Source: Aurantimonas aggregata (GTDB lineage: Bacteria; Pseudomonadota; Alphaproteobacteria; Rhizobiales; Rhizobiaceae). Taken from it: a DNA stretch of 34,424 nt. Positions within the stretch are counted from its first letter, which is position 1. Every line of letters starts with the position of its first letter. The translations under genes were made by a program, and so were the position numbers. Shown here piece after piece: positions 1 through 7,946 of this stretch. A model generated the notes under the pieces. It was not told the DNA's origin, searched no databases, and worked only from the letters and a program-made list of their open reading frames with translations. The stretch covers positions 1-34,424 of the forward strand of contig NZ_JAAAMJ010000027.1 of assembly GCF_010500835.1 (NCBI RefSeq), written 5' to 3'.

Positions 1-62
1 CCCGTCTCGTGCTCCCGCAGAACCGCAATGATCTGCTCGTCCGTGACCCGCTTCCGCTTCAT
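1..62 (-). CDS. IS3-family transposase OrfA, first 20 codons (partial, runs off the edge)
   Basis: The ATG is at 60-62 on the minus strand and the frame reads MKRKRVTDEQIIAVLREHET to the edge of the window. This is the start of the helix-turn-helix OrfA protein that binds the IS ends in IS3-family elements and is normally joined to the DDE OrfB by frameshifting. Only the first part of the DNA-binding region is present. The identical partial gene occurs at 34363-34424 on the plus strand. Confidence 0.8.
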   Translation of the reverse strand, partial: MKRKRVTDEQIIAVLREHET

Positions 63-127
63 CTGTCCGTCCTTCAATCAAGGCCGGACTCTAACTCCAG
101 GTGGAGGAAAAACTCAGTGGCAGGTCA
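1..127 (-). mobile_element. IS3-family insertion sequence, left-hand copy, inner (orfA-side) end only
   Basis: These 127 bases are the exact reverse complement of 34298-34424. Homology between the two copies stops sharply after TGACCTGCCACTGAG read outward, and that TG-starting sequence is therefore the probable terminal inverted repeat. The orfA start lies 65 bases inside the tip, and the rest of the element runs off the left edge. The orfA N-terminus (MKRKRVTDEQII) is typical of the IS407-like group of IS3 elements; the subgroup is from memory of the family. The target duplication cannot be checked because the other end is outside the window. Confidence 0.85.
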
Positions 128-303
128 CGCGAAGTGGAGCGCCAATCTGGCCACAAGCCCGACGCTGGGGCGCGGGTGCTGGAGCCGTAGCGGCGCTAAT
201 CAAAACGCCCCGCCACCTTTCGATGACAGGGCGCTTGCGGGGCAACCGACGAGGATCACCTATTCTAGCATTTCCGCCGGCCGCCGACGGGGGAGCGAAT
301 GTG

Positions 304-612
304 GCCGAAGGTCGAGCCGTAGAGGATCAGCACGATGCTCGGCGGAACAGCGGCGGTCAGGGCGCCGGCGAAGCCGCGCGGATAGCTTTCCTTCTCTATG
401 GCCGGGATGAGGACAGGCCCCATGGCCGCGACGTCGGCAAAGGCCGAACCGGGGATCGAGGCGAACATCCGGCTGAACGAGATGTTGACCTGCGCCAATC
501 CGGATCGGAAATGCCCGACCAGACACCGGGCGAAATCCATCAGCCGGTCGGTTAGACCGCAGCGCGACATGATTTCGCCGGCTAGGAGGAAGAGCGAGAG
601 CATCACCGCCGA
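304..612 (-). pseudogene. Fragment of a TRAP transporter large permease (DctM)
   Basis: The minus strand encodes about 103 residues matching the middle of DctM: FLLAGEIMSRCGLTDRL, then FARCLVGHFRSGLAQV, then ADVAAMGPVLIP and YPRGFAGALTAA. These line up with the intact DctM at 24805 (FFLAGELMSAGGVTERI, FARALVGHLRGGLAQV, YPAGFSAALMGSA). The usual SAT/SSTIGPI-type segment before PPSIP is missing, so GALTAA runs straight into VPPSIV, an internal deletion of about seven codons. Both the N-terminal and C-terminal parts of the roughly 430-residue protein are absent, and no start codon or DctP/DctQ partner is next to it. It is a decayed copy of a transporter gene, different in sequence from the three intact DctM genes here. 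Confidence 0.75.
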
Positions 613-817
613 TTTCGCAATCGTGCGGCATCGAACGCGCGGGGCGACCGTGTGCGCCGAATCGAGGGAGGAAGCCTCGCGCTCGCTTTCGGACAAATCC
701 GCAAATGCTCGCACAAATGGACCCGGCCGGCACATTTCGGAGCAAGGCCCGCTAATACCGGCTAGGCCCCATGGCTAGCGCGACCGAAATCAACCGATTG
801 CCGCAATCGCGGTAATT

Positions 818-830
818 CTATATCCTATAG
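818..830. promoter_or_regulatory. AT-rich inverted repeat upstream of the GntR gene
   Basis: CTATA-TCC-TATAG is a perfect 5-base inverted repeat with a 3-base spacer, 24 bases before the GntR start codon. It sits in an AT-rich patch (811-840) unlike the GC-rich surroundings. An autoregulatory operator or promoter element is plausible. It is only loosely similar to the TGATATATGATAT-like sites elsewhere in the cluster, so I keep it separate from them. Confidence 0.35.
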
Positions 831-854
831 TAAATTAATTCTTCCCGGTGTCCG

Positions 855-1670
855 ATGTCGCACAATGCCAATGAGCCATTTCCCTTCGCGCGCTTGATGG
901 AGCTGAACGAGCATCGCCCGTTGTACCCGCGGTCGCTCGTCGAGATGGCGTATGAGCAGCTGCTGTCGATGCTCGTCACGATGAAGATCCCGCCCGGCGC
1001 GCATATCGGCATCGAGGCACTGGCACGGCAGCTGAAGATATCCCAGACGCCGATCCGCGAGGCCCTGACGCTGCTCGAGGCGCAGAAACTCGCCTACAAG
1101 ATCCCCAATGTCGGTTTCCGGGCGGCGAACCTGCTGACGCCGGAAGACATTGACGCGCTCTTCGAGATCCGCCTGATGATCGAACCGGCCATGGCTGCCC
1201 TGGCCGCAAAGCGCGCCAGCGAGGAGATGCTGCAGACGCTTGTCTCGCTGTCGCACGCGATGGCGGAGGCGGCGGACGGGAACGACGTCGCCTACGCCCA
1301 GTTCGCCGAAGGCGATGCCCGGCTGCATCACCTCGTCGCCACCGCCAGCGGCAACCGGTTCATCGCGGAGGCGATCGAAGGACTGCACGTCCACCTCCAT
1401 ATCTTTCGCTTCCTCGTCAACACCAACGCGACCCGGAAGGCCCTTTCGGAACATCAGGTGCTGATCGATGCGCTGTTGGCGCGCGACGCGGCGGCGGCAG
1501 AGGCTGCAATGCGCGCCCACCTCCATGCCTCGCGGCAGCGCATGGACAGCGTCATGACGGCTGGCGGCGAGCGGGAGGTGCCGACCGAGGCTGTCGAGAC
1601 GGCAAAGCCCTCCATCGGGCGTGGCCGGCCCCGCAGGAAGGTCGCGGCGGCGACGGCTCCCGCCGATTGA
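855..1670 (+). CDS. GntR-family transcriptional regulator, FCD (FadR/VanR) subfamily
   Basis: The 271-residue protein has an N-terminal winged helix (about 25-92, with IGIEALARQLKISQTPIREA as the recognition region) followed by an all-helical FCD ligand domain (about 97-228). The metal/ligand residues expected in FCD domains are visible: Asp154, His158, His200 and His222. FCD regulators usually repress catabolic genes and are released by a small organic acid. The C-terminus continues for about 40 residues beyond the FCD fold and contains GRGRPRRK (255-262), which resembles an AT-hook. The gene stands alone at the head of the catabolic cluster, so it is the natural local regulator; the ligand is unknown. 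There is no clear Shine-Dalgarno sequence before 855, and a later start at Met15 (897) is possible but would leave little sequence before the winged helix. Confidence 0.9.
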   Translation: MSHNANEPFPFARLMELNEHRPLYPRSLVEMAYEQLLSMLVTMKIPPGAHIGIEALARQLKISQTPIREALTLLEAQKLAYKIPNVGFRAANLLTPEDIDALFEIRLMIEPAMAALAAKRASEEMLQTLVSLSHAMAEAADGNDVAYAQFAEGDARLHHLVATASGNRFIAEAIEGLHVHLHIFRFLVNTNATRKALSEHQVLIDALLARDAAAAEAAMRAHLHASRQRMDSVMTAGGEREVPTEAVETAKPSIGRGRPRRKVAAATAPAD

Positions 1671-1686
1671 CAGGCGATCAGCGATG

Positions 1687-1701
1687 GTACATCATATATA
1701 A
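1687..1701 (-). promoter_or_regulatory. Candidate regulator binding site A (before the CoA-transferase operon)
   Basis: Read on the minus strand this is TTATATATGATGTAC, matching 12 of 15 bases of site B (TGATATATGATATAA at 18420-18434). It lies 107 bases before the CoA-transferase start, within a 20-base run of almost pure A/T in otherwise GC-rich DNA. I infer an operator for the local GntR/FCD regulator because related sites precede three other transcription units of the same cluster. Confidence 0.45.
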
Positions 1702-1760
1702 TATATTTTAGGGGGCGCGACAGTCGTCGTTCCGACGGCCCTGACTGCCCCTTCGCATCA

Positions 1761-1780
1761 GCAGATCCGGTTCGATCTGC
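1761..1780 (+). other. Stem-loop in the leader of the CoA-transferase gene
   Basis: GCAGATC-CGGTTC-GATCTGC forms a perfect 7-base stem with a 6-base loop ending 28 bases before the start codon, just before the purine-rich ribosome binding site (GGGAGGGGGAG, about 1794-1804). It could influence translation or mRNA stability. There is no T-run, so it is not a classical terminator. Confidence 0.35.
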
Positions 1781-1808
1781 CTCGACGATCCCAGGGAGGG
1801 GGAGCGGT

Positions 1809-2993
1809 ATGAAGCAGCCACTCGACGGCATCAGGGTACTCGACATTTCGCAGGTCATGGCGGGGCCGTTCTGCTGCATGTTGCTGGGTGACATGGGCGC
1901 GGATGTCATCAAGGTCGAGCCGCCGGAGACAGGCGACTCGACCCGCCACTCGATGGGCTTCCGCCTGAAGGGCAGCGATAGTCCCGGCTTCCTGGCGCTG
2001 AACCGCAACAAGCGCAGCATCACGCTGGACCTGAAATCCGAGGAGGGCCGCGAGACCCTCTACGCGCTGGTCAAGACCGCCGACGTGCTGGTCGAGAACG
2101 CCCGGCCCGGCGTCTCCGGGCGGCTCGGCATGGACTACGAGACGCTGCGGGCGATCAATCCCCGGCTGGTCTACGCCAGCATTTCCGGTTTCGGGCAGAC
2201 CGGCCCGTGGGCGCAGCGGCCGGGCTTTGACCTGATCGCCCAGGCGGTCTCCGGTGTCCTGAGCTCCAACGGTTTCCCTGGTATGGAACCGGCCAAGAAT
2301 TCGATCGCTGTTGCCGATCTCGGCGCCGCGATGTTTGCCAGCTATGCGATCCTCAGTGCGATTATCGGACGCCAGACCTCCGGCGAAGGCCAGTATATCG
2401 ACGCTTCCCTTTTCGAGGCGGCACTGGCGCTGTCGATCTGGGAGACCACGGAATTGTGGGGCACGGGCCGGTCGCCGGTGCCGATCGGTTCGGCCAACCG
2501 CATGTCGGCCCCCTACCAGGCCGTCGCAGCATCGGACGGCTGGTTCGTCATCGGCTCGGCGAACCAGGGACTGTGGCTGAAACTCATCAAGGTGCTGGGC
2601 GTGGAGCATCTGCAGGACGACGAGCGCTACGCGACCAATGCCGCGCGGGTCGTCAACCGGGTAGCGCTGATCGACGATCTGGCGCCGACCTTCGCGACAC
2701 GGACCCGGGAGGAGTGGATCGAGGCCCTCCTGGCTGCCGGCGTCCCGGCCGCCCCGATCCTCGACTATGGTCAGGCGGTGGAGAGCGAGCAGGCCGTCGC
2801 GCGCGACATGGTCCAGATGGTGCCGCATCCGATCGAGGGCGAGTTCCGCTCCCTCGGCTTCCCGGTCAAGCTCAGCGGCACGCCGCAGCAGGTGCGCAGG
2901 CCGCCGCCGCTCCTCAACGAGCACGAGGACGAGATCCTCAAGGAACTGGCCGAGAAGGGCCTCCTCAACCCGGCGCGCAGGGCCGCCGAATGA
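1809..2993 (+). CDS. Class III CoA-transferase (CaiB/BaiF family)
   Basis: The 394-residue protein shows the family hallmarks: the N-terminal GIRVLDISQVMAGPF segment, GDMGADVIKVEPP (28-39), LNRNKRSITLDLKS (64-77) and SGFGQTGPWAQRPGFD (126-141). Asp170 in VADLGAAM fits the catalytic aspartate position of formyl-CoA transferase. These enzymes move CoA between carboxylic acids through aspartyl-CoA anhydride intermediates. The length is normal for the family. A strong ribosome binding site (GGGAGGGGGAG) precedes the ATG. The gene overlaps the next one by four bases (ATGA), so the two are translationally coupled. In context it probably activates the pathway acid, or a product, for the crotonase-fold partner. 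The exact substrates cannot be read from sequence. Confidence 0.9.
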   Translation: MKQPLDGIRVLDISQVMAGPFCCMLLGDMGADVIKVEPPETGDSTRHSMGFRLKGSDSPGFLALNRNKRSITLDLKSEEGRETLYALVKTADVLVENARPGVSGRLGMDYETLRAINPRLVYASISGFGQTGPWAQRPGFDLIAQAVSGVLSSNGFPGMEPAKNSIAVADLGAAMFASYAILSAIIGRQTSGEGQYIDASLFEAALALSIWETTELWGTGRSPVPIGSANRMSAPYQAVAASDGWFVIGSANQGLWLKLIKVLGVEHLQDDERYATNAARVVNRVALIDDLAPTFATRTREEWIEALLAAGVPAAPILDYGQAVESEQAVARDMVQMVPHPIEGEFRSLGFPVKLSGTPQQVRRPPPLLNEHEDEILKELAEKGLLNPARRAAE

Positions 2994-3772
2994 GCGAGCC
3001 CCGCATCCATTTCGACAAGGTCGGCAGCGTCGCGCATATCCGCTTCGACAACCCGCAGGCCTTCAATGCCCTGACCGGCCAGATGTGGCTCGACATGCGG
3101 GATGCCGCCCGCGCCGCGGCGGCCGATCCGGACATTCGCGTCGTCACCTTCCGCGGCGTCGGCGGCAAGGCGTTCGTTTCGGGTACTGACATTTCGGGGT
3201 TCACGAAATTTACCAGCGGCGCCGACGGTATCGCCTATGAAGAGAGGATCGACGAGTGCATGCGCGCGCTCGACGAGATCCCCGCTACCACCATCGCCAT
3301 CGTCGACGGCTGGGCCGTCGGCGGCGGGCTGAACATCGCCGCCGCCTGCGATTTCCGCATCGCGACGCCCGATGCCCGCTTCGGCTCGCCGATCGGGCGC
3401 ACGCTGGGCAACTGCCTGTCTCCCCTCACCCTCGCCCGCATCGGCGGCGCGATCGGCGTCTCGATCGCCAAGCGGATGGTGCTGCTCGGCGAGATCATCC
3501 ATGCCCCGGAACTGCTGGCGAACGGCTTCCTCTTGAAGGTGGCGGAGCGAGACGCGCTCGACGGCGAGGTCGAGGCGATCTGCGCCAGGGCGGCCGAGAA
3601 CGCGCCACTAACAACACGGGCGGTCAAGGAGATGCTGCGCCGCATGACCCTGGAGAACCTGCCGGAGGCCGACGAGATCGTAAGCGAGGTCTACGGCAGC
3701 GAGGATTTCAAGCGCGGGGTCGAGGCGTTCATGGCGCGCACCAAGATCGTTCCCGAGTGGCGCGGGCGTTGA
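2990..3772 (+). CDS. Enoyl-CoA hydratase/isomerase (crotonase) family protein lacking both hydratase glutamates
   Basis: The 260-residue protein has the crotonase fold: HIRFDNPQAFNALTGQM near the N-terminus, the first oxyanion-hole loop GKAFVSGTDISGF (59-71) and the second at VDGWAVGGGLNIAAACDFRI (105-124). At the positions of the two catalytic glutamates of classical enoyl-CoA hydratase (GGGCEL and FGQPEI in the rat enzyme) this protein has GGGLNI (Asn115) and FGSPIG (Ile135). The oxyanion hole is therefore kept, but ordinary hydratase chemistry looks unlikely. Other crotonase reactions (dehydration, isomerisation, hydrolysis, C-C cleavage) remain open. The start at 2990 overlaps the CoA-transferase stop, supporting a paired CoA-ester function. 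Confidence 0.85.
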   Translation: MSEPRIHFDKVGSVAHIRFDNPQAFNALTGQMWLDMRDAARAAAADPDIRVVTFRGVGGKAFVSGTDISGFTKFTSGADGIAYEERIDECMRALDEIPATTIAIVDGWAVGGGLNIAAACDFRIATPDARFGSPIGRTLGNCLSPLTLARIGGAIGVSIAKRMVLLGEIIHAPELLANGFLLKVAERDALDGEVEAICARAAENAPLTTRAVKEMLRRMTLENLPEADEIVSEVYGSEDFKRGVEAFMARTKIVPEWRGR

Positions 3773-3795
3773 CGTAGCCGGCGCCACCGGGACTG

Positions 3796-3844
3796 GCTCC
3801 GTCGCCTTGCTGGGAGGCGCGCGACGGGGCGGCGGGTTCGCCGC
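3796..3844 (+). other. Two GC-rich stem-loops after the crotonase gene
   Basis: CCGTCGC (3799-3805) pairs with GCGACGG (3821-3827), and GCGGCG-GGTT-CGCCGC (3829-3844) forms a second compact hairpin. Both lie in the 115-base gap between the crotonase and the next gene. No T-run follows, so attenuation, Rho-assisted termination or mRNA stabilisation are all possible. Confidence 0.35.
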
Positions 3845-3887
3845 GCCGGTGGGATGACGGATGATTGGCTTCAGGGAGGAGTGGGCT

Positions 3888-4796
3888 GTGGATCAGAACG
3901 GCAAGCAACGGATAGGCTTCATCGGCATCGGCCTGATGGGGGAGGCGATGGCGCGTCATCTCCTCGATCTCGGCTACTCGGTGACGGTGTGGAACCTCGA
4001 GCCGGAACGGCTGGAGACCGTGGTCCCGCATGGCGCGATCGCGGCCGAGTCGCCGGCGGCCGTCGCCCGCGACAGCGACATCGTGATGCTCTGCGTCCTC
4101 AACATGGCGGCCGTCGAGCGCTGCATCTTCGCCGATGACGGCGTCGCCGCTGCCGGAACGGGTCCCGCCGTCATCGTCGACTTCTCAACGGCCGATCCCG
4201 AGGGAACGCGCGATGCGGCTCAGAAGCTCAAGGCCCTCACCGGCGCCGGCTGGGTCGACGCGCCGGTATCCGGCGGGCCGCAGCTCGCGCGCACTGGCCA
4301 GATGACCGTCATGGCCGGCGGGTCGCAGGAAGATTTCGACACGGTGAAGCCCCTCGTCGAGCAGATGTCGGGCAACCTGACGCTCATGGGCCCGGTCGGC
4401 GCCGGCCAAACCACCAAGATCCTCAACCAGGCGATCGTCGGCACCGGCTACGTCCTGATGGCCGAGGCGCTGGTGCTGGCGGAGGCCGCCGGCGTCGACG
4501 CCGCCCGCCTGCCGCAGTGCCTCGCCGGCGGGCACGCCGACAGCAGCCTGCTGCAGCGGCTCTACCCGCAGATGCAGCAGCGCGCCTTCGATCCTCCCTC
4601 GAGCTATGCGCGACAGCTGCTCAAGGACCTGAAGGCCGTGTCCGAGTTCTCCCGCGGGCTGGGCCTCGACCTGAAGGTGATCGAACAGGGCGTGCAGCGC
4701 TACAAGGAATACGTCGCGCTCGGCCACGAGATGACCGACTCCGCCGCCGTGGTGAAGCTCTACGAACACGACGCCGCCGAACGCAAGTCTCCATAG
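3888..4796 (+). CDS. NAD(P)-dependent beta-hydroxyacid dehydrogenase (3-hydroxyisobutyrate dehydrogenase family)
   Basis: From the GTG at 3888 the product has 302 residues. The start is chosen because AGGGAGGAG (3873-3881) sits six bases upstream; an in-frame ATG at 3861 would add nine residues without a better site. The Rossmann motif GFIGIGLMG (10-18), the substrate-binding DAPVSGGP (about 124-131) and the catalytic lysine in GAGQTTKILNQ (Lys177) are all present, as expected for this family, which oxidises beta-hydroxyacids such as 3-hydroxyisobutyrate, glycerate or tartronate semialdehyde. The substrate here is not determined. It follows the CoA-transferase/crotonase pair and precedes a transporter operon, consistent with oxidation of a hydroxyacid intermediate. 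Confidence 0.88.
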   Translation: MDQNGKQRIGFIGIGLMGEAMARHLLDLGYSVTVWNLEPERLETVVPHGAIAAESPAAVARDSDIVMLCVLNMAAVERCIFADDGVAAAGTGPAVIVDFSTADPEGTRDAAQKLKALTGAGWVDAPVSGGPQLARTGQMTVMAGGSQEDFDTVKPLVEQMSGNLTLMGPVGAGQTTKILNQAIVGTGYVLMAEALVLAEAAGVDAARLPQCLAGGHADSSLLQRLYPQMQQRAFDPPSSYARQLLKDLKAVSEFSRGLGLDLKVIEQGVQRYKEYVALGHEMTDSAAVVKLYEHDAAERKSP

Positions 4797-4808
4797 GCTT
4801 TGCGGCAG

Positions 4809-4830
4809 CGGACGCACAAAGGTGCGTCCG
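4809..4830 (+). terminator. Strong stem-loop between the dehydrogenase and tctC
   Basis: CGGACGCAC-AAAG-GTGCGTCCG is a perfect 9-base stem with a four-base loop, 13 bases after the dehydrogenase stop codon. There is no following T-run. It may be a partial terminator or a 3' stabiliser that sets the transporter genes apart from the upstream enzymes. Confidence 0.5.
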
Positions 4831-4911
4831 GGGATGCGACGCATCGATGATCGTCTCCGCTTCAGCGGTCGGCGGCGAGCACCTGAGCCAGTAAAAGAGG
4901 AAGACCTGATA

Positions 4912-5877
4912 ATGAACGTGTCAAAACGACTGATGCTGCTCGCCACGGCGGCGGGGGTTGCACTGATGGGTGGAGCGGCAAGCGCCGAGGACTACCCGAG
5001 CCGCCCGATCACGCTGATCGTGCCGTATCCGGCAGGCGGCGGCACGGACATCGTCGCCCGGACACTCGCCGCAGAACTTGAGAAGGAACTCGGCGTCACG
5101 ATCAACGTCACCAATCGCGCCGGCGGCGGCGGCATCGTGGGAACGACAGCCATCTCGCAGGCTCGCCCGGATGGCTACACCATCGGCGTCATCGCCAGCG
5201 ACATCAGCCTCTACAAGCCGCAGGGGCTTGCCGATCTGTCGCTGGAGAACCTGACGCCGATCGGCCAGACAAACGAGTTGCCCGGCGGCATCACGGTCAA
5301 GGCTGATGCTCCCTACGCCAACATTGCGGAACTCATCGGGGCCATCGAGGCAAATCCCGGCACCCTGAAGGCGACCGGCGCCCCGCCCAATGCAAACTGG
5401 CATGTCGGCTATCTCGGCTTCACGCTTGCCGCCGACGTGGATCCCCAGAACGTCATCTGGGTTCCCACCCAGGGCGGAGCGGCCGGACACCTCGACGTGG
5501 CCGCCGGCAACTCGACCTTCTCGACGGCCTCCCTGGTCGAGGCAAAGGCGCTCATCGAGGCAGGCCAGCTGAGGCCCCTCGCCATCTCGGCGGATGAGCG
5601 TTCCAGTGCCTTCCCGGAAATTCCCACCCTGAAGGAATCCGGGATCGAATGGTCCTACGGGCTGTGGCACGGCGTGGTGGGGCCGCAGGATCTGCCGGAC
5701 GAAGAGCGCAGGGTGCTTCTTGCCGCCGTGGAAAACGCCGCCAACAGCGAAGGCTTCCGCAACACGCTCGTGGATCGTGGCTTCACCCATGTCTGGCGAG
5801 GCGGCGACGATTTCCGCGCCTTCATGGCGAGCGACATGGAAGCAATGGCCGAAATCTTCTCGCGTCTGAAGAAGTAG
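4912..5877 (+). CDS. tctC: Tripartite tricarboxylate transporter substrate-binding protein (TctC/Bug family)
   Basis: The 321-residue protein begins with a signal peptide (MNVSKRLMLL, hydrophobic core, likely cleavage after ASA at about 26) and continues with the Bug-family start YPSRPITLIVPYPAGGGTDIVAR. Later family features include GGGGIVGT, the PDGYTIG turn and PTQGGAAGH. It is the periplasmic binding protein of a TTT transporter and is directly followed by tctB and tctA. TctC proteins bind carboxylates such as citrate, terephthalate or other di- and tricarboxylates; the ligand here is not evident. The ATG at 4912 follows an AAAGAGGAAG ribosome binding site. An upstream in-frame ATG at 4822 is rejected because it would bury the signal peptide. 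Confidence 0.92.
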   Translation: MNVSKRLMLLATAAGVALMGGAASAEDYPSRPITLIVPYPAGGGTDIVARTLAAELEKELGVTINVTNRAGGGGIVGTTAISQARPDGYTIGVIASDISLYKPQGLADLSLENLTPIGQTNELPGGITVKADAPYANIAELIGAIEANPGTLKATGAPPNANWHVGYLGFTLAADVDPQNVIWVPTQGGAAGHLDVAAGNSTFSTASLVEAKALIEAGQLRPLAISADERSSAFPEIPTLKESGIEWSYGLWHGVVGPQDLPDEERRVLLAAVENAANSEGFRNTLVDRGFTHVWRGGDDFRAFMASDMEAMAEIFSRLKK

Positions 5878-5888
5878 GAGCAGCCACG

Positions 5889-6359
5889 ATGCGCATCGGT
5901 GACGGTCTGGCCGGCATGTTCGTCGCCCTGCTCGGCTTGGCCGTTCTCCTGAACCTGCGCAGCTTTCCCGAACAGGCTGGGTATTTCGGACCCAGCCTGT
6001 TCCCGGGCTTCATTGCCGCAGGCCTGCTTCTTTGCGGCAGTCTCCTTCTCCTGCGCGCGATCCGGATGCACGCCGGAGCCGGGTTTGCGATCCGCTTCGA
6101 CGAGACCTTCCGTGGTGGGGCGGCCGCCACGGCCGCATTCCTGATGATCGCTTCGATCCTGTCCTTCGCCTTTCTCGGCGACATCGTCGGCTTCCAGATC
6201 ATCACGTTCCTGACGGTGCTCGTCCTGGCGCTGTGGCTGCAGAAGCGGCTGGTCTTCTCGATCACCATGGCGACGACAATGACCATCGTGCTCGACCTGC
6301 TTTTTGCGAAACTGTTGCGCGTGCCGCTCCCTGCCGGGCTGCTGGAAGGGTTGATCTGA
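5889..6359 (+). CDS. tctB: Tripartite tricarboxylate transporter small membrane subunit TctB
   Basis: This 156-residue membrane protein has four predicted hydrophobic segments (about 5-22, 37-58, 78-100 and 110-145). The YFGPSLFPGFIAAGLLL segment is characteristic of TctB, in which a Pro-containing motif starts the second helix. It lies 11 bases after tctC and two bases before tctA. In TTT systems TctB is the small subunit that works with TctA in the inner membrane. It is typically poorly conserved, so the call rests on topology, motif and position. Confidence 0.88.
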   Translation: MRIGDGLAGMFVALLGLAVLLNLRSFPEQAGYFGPSLFPGFIAAGLLLCGSLLLLRAIRMHAGAGFAIRFDETFRGGAAATAAFLMIASILSFAFLGDIVGFQIITFLTVLVLALWLQKRLVFSITMATTMTIVLDLLFAKLLRVPLPAGLLEGLI

Positions 6360-6361
6360 TC

Positions 6362-7882
6362 ATGCTCGACAACCTCGTTGCAGCCTTCTGGCTGGTCGCC
6401 GAGCCGAGCACCCTGCTGAGCATCGTCGCGGCTTCGATGTTCGGCTTCGTGGTCGGCGCGCTGCCGGGGCTGACGGCGACCATGGCTGTGGCGCTGATGG
6501 TGCCGATCACCTTCCTTCTCAGCCCCATCGCGGCCATCGCATCGATCGTGGCTGCGGCGGCCATGTGCATCGCGGCCGGCGACATACCTGGTGCCTTGCT
6601 GCGCATGCCGGGCACCCCTGCCTCCGCAGCCTATGTGGAAGAGGCCCATGCCCTCAGCCGCAAGGGCGACGCCGGCTTCGTCCTGGGCACCAGCGCGTTC
6701 TTTTCGATGGTGGGCGGCGTCGTCGGGACGCTCGTGCTCATCCTGGCATCCCCGCTCCTGGCGAATTTCGCGCTGCGCTTCAGCGGCTTCGAGTTCTTCT
6801 GGCTCGGCTGCCTGGGCCTGAGCTGTGCGGTGTTCGTCGCCACCGACGACGTTCTGAAGGGCATGGCGTCGCTGATGATCGGCCTTCTCATCGCGACGGT
6901 CGGCATGGATTTCGGAACCGGCTACCCGCGCTTCACCATGGGCACCTACGTGCTCATGGACGGCGTGTCCTTCATCCCCGCCCTCATCGGCATGTTCGCG
7001 CTTCCCGAAATCCTGAGATCGCTCGTCGCACCGGCGGAGACCCACCGCGTGGCGCAGACCAGTTTCCGCGAAGCCTGGGGCAAGGTGTTCGGCGCGGCGA
7101 GGCGCTACTGGTTCGTGGCGTTGCGGGGCAGCGGCCTCGGCACCGTGCTCGGCGCGTTGCCGGGAGCAGGAGCAGATATTGCCTCATGGATCTCGTTCGC
7201 CCTCGCGAAACGGTTCTCCAAGGAGCCGGAGAAATGGGGCAAGGGTCACATCGAGGGCATCGTCGCCGGCAGCTCCAGCAACAACGCCGCCCTCGCCGGC
7301 GCCTGGATCCCCGCTCTCGTCTTTGCGATCCCCGGCGATACGATCACTGCGATCGCGATCGGCGTGCTCTACCTGAAGGGGCTGAACCCCGGGCCGACGG
7401 TGTTCATCAACAACGCCGACCTGATCTACGCGGTGTTTCTCGTCTTCCTGATCGCCAACCTGCTTCTCCTGCCCTTCGGAATGCTGTCGATGAAGATCGC
7501 GAGCCTGGTGCTGCGCATGCCGCGAAACCTCATCATGCCGGCGCTTCTGGTGCTCGCTGCCACCGGCGCCTTCGCAATCGACAATCACGCGAGCGGCATC
7601 CTCATCATGCTGGCGCTCGGCGTGCTGGCCTTCGGCATGGAGTCCGCCGGGTTGCCGCTCGCGCCCGCGGTACTGGGCATCGTGCTGGGCAAGATCGTCG
7701 AGCAGAACCTAATACAGTCGCTGATCAGTTCGCAGGGGAACCTGCTGGCCTTCTTCGAACGGCCGATCGCTGGCGTACTGGGCGTGGTGACCATCATCGT
7801 CTGGACGCTGCCCCTCTTCCGTCTGCTGCGGAACAGGTTGCGTCCGGCTCGGGCCGAAACTCATGACGGAGCCCATCGATGA
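6362..7882 (+). CDS. tctA: Tripartite tricarboxylate transporter large permease TctA
   Basis: The 506-residue, roughly 12-helix protein has the TctA signatures: GALPGLTATMAVALMVPITF (about 29-48), a second related glycine/proline motif GTVLGALPGAGADIASWISF and SSNNAALAGAWIPAL. The length is normal for the family. It is the substrate-conducting subunit and uses an ion gradient. It starts two bases after the tctB stop. The last residues (RPARAETHDGAHR) are hydrophilic. The next gene begins about 64 bases further on, probably in the same transcript. Confidence 0.92.
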   Translation: MLDNLVAAFWLVAEPSTLLSIVAASMFGFVVGALPGLTATMAVALMVPITFLLSPIAAIASIVAAAAMCIAAGDIPGALLRMPGTPASAAYVEEAHALSRKGDAGFVLGTSAFFSMVGGVVGTLVLILASPLLANFALRFSGFEFFWLGCLGLSCAVFVATDDVLKGMASLMIGLLIATVGMDFGTGYPRFTMGTYVLMDGVSFIPALIGMFALPEILRSLVAPAETHRVAQTSFREAWGKVFGAARRYWFVALRGSGLGTVLGALPGAGADIASWISFALAKRFSKEPEKWGKGHIEGIVAGSSSNNAALAGAWIPALVFAIPGDTITAIAIGVLYLKGLNPGPTVFINNADLIYAVFLVFLIANLLLLPFGMLSMKIASLVLRMPRNLIMPALLVLAATGAFAIDNHASGILIMLALGVLAFGMESAGLPLAPAVLGIVLGKIVEQNLIQSLISSQGNLLAFFERPIAGVLGVVTIIVWTLPLFRLLRNRLRPARAETHDGAHR

Positions 7883-7946
7883 ACGATGTTTTGGGTCTGC
7901 CAAGCGCGGTCCGACTGTCTGCACGCGGCATCTGGAAGGTGCGCCC

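Noticed and set aside
818-830. Counting the repeat before the GntR gene as a fifth copy of the TGATATATGATAT site
   Set aside because: Only about 10 of 15 bases agree, and the palindrome centre and half-site differ. AT-richness alone could explain the likeness.
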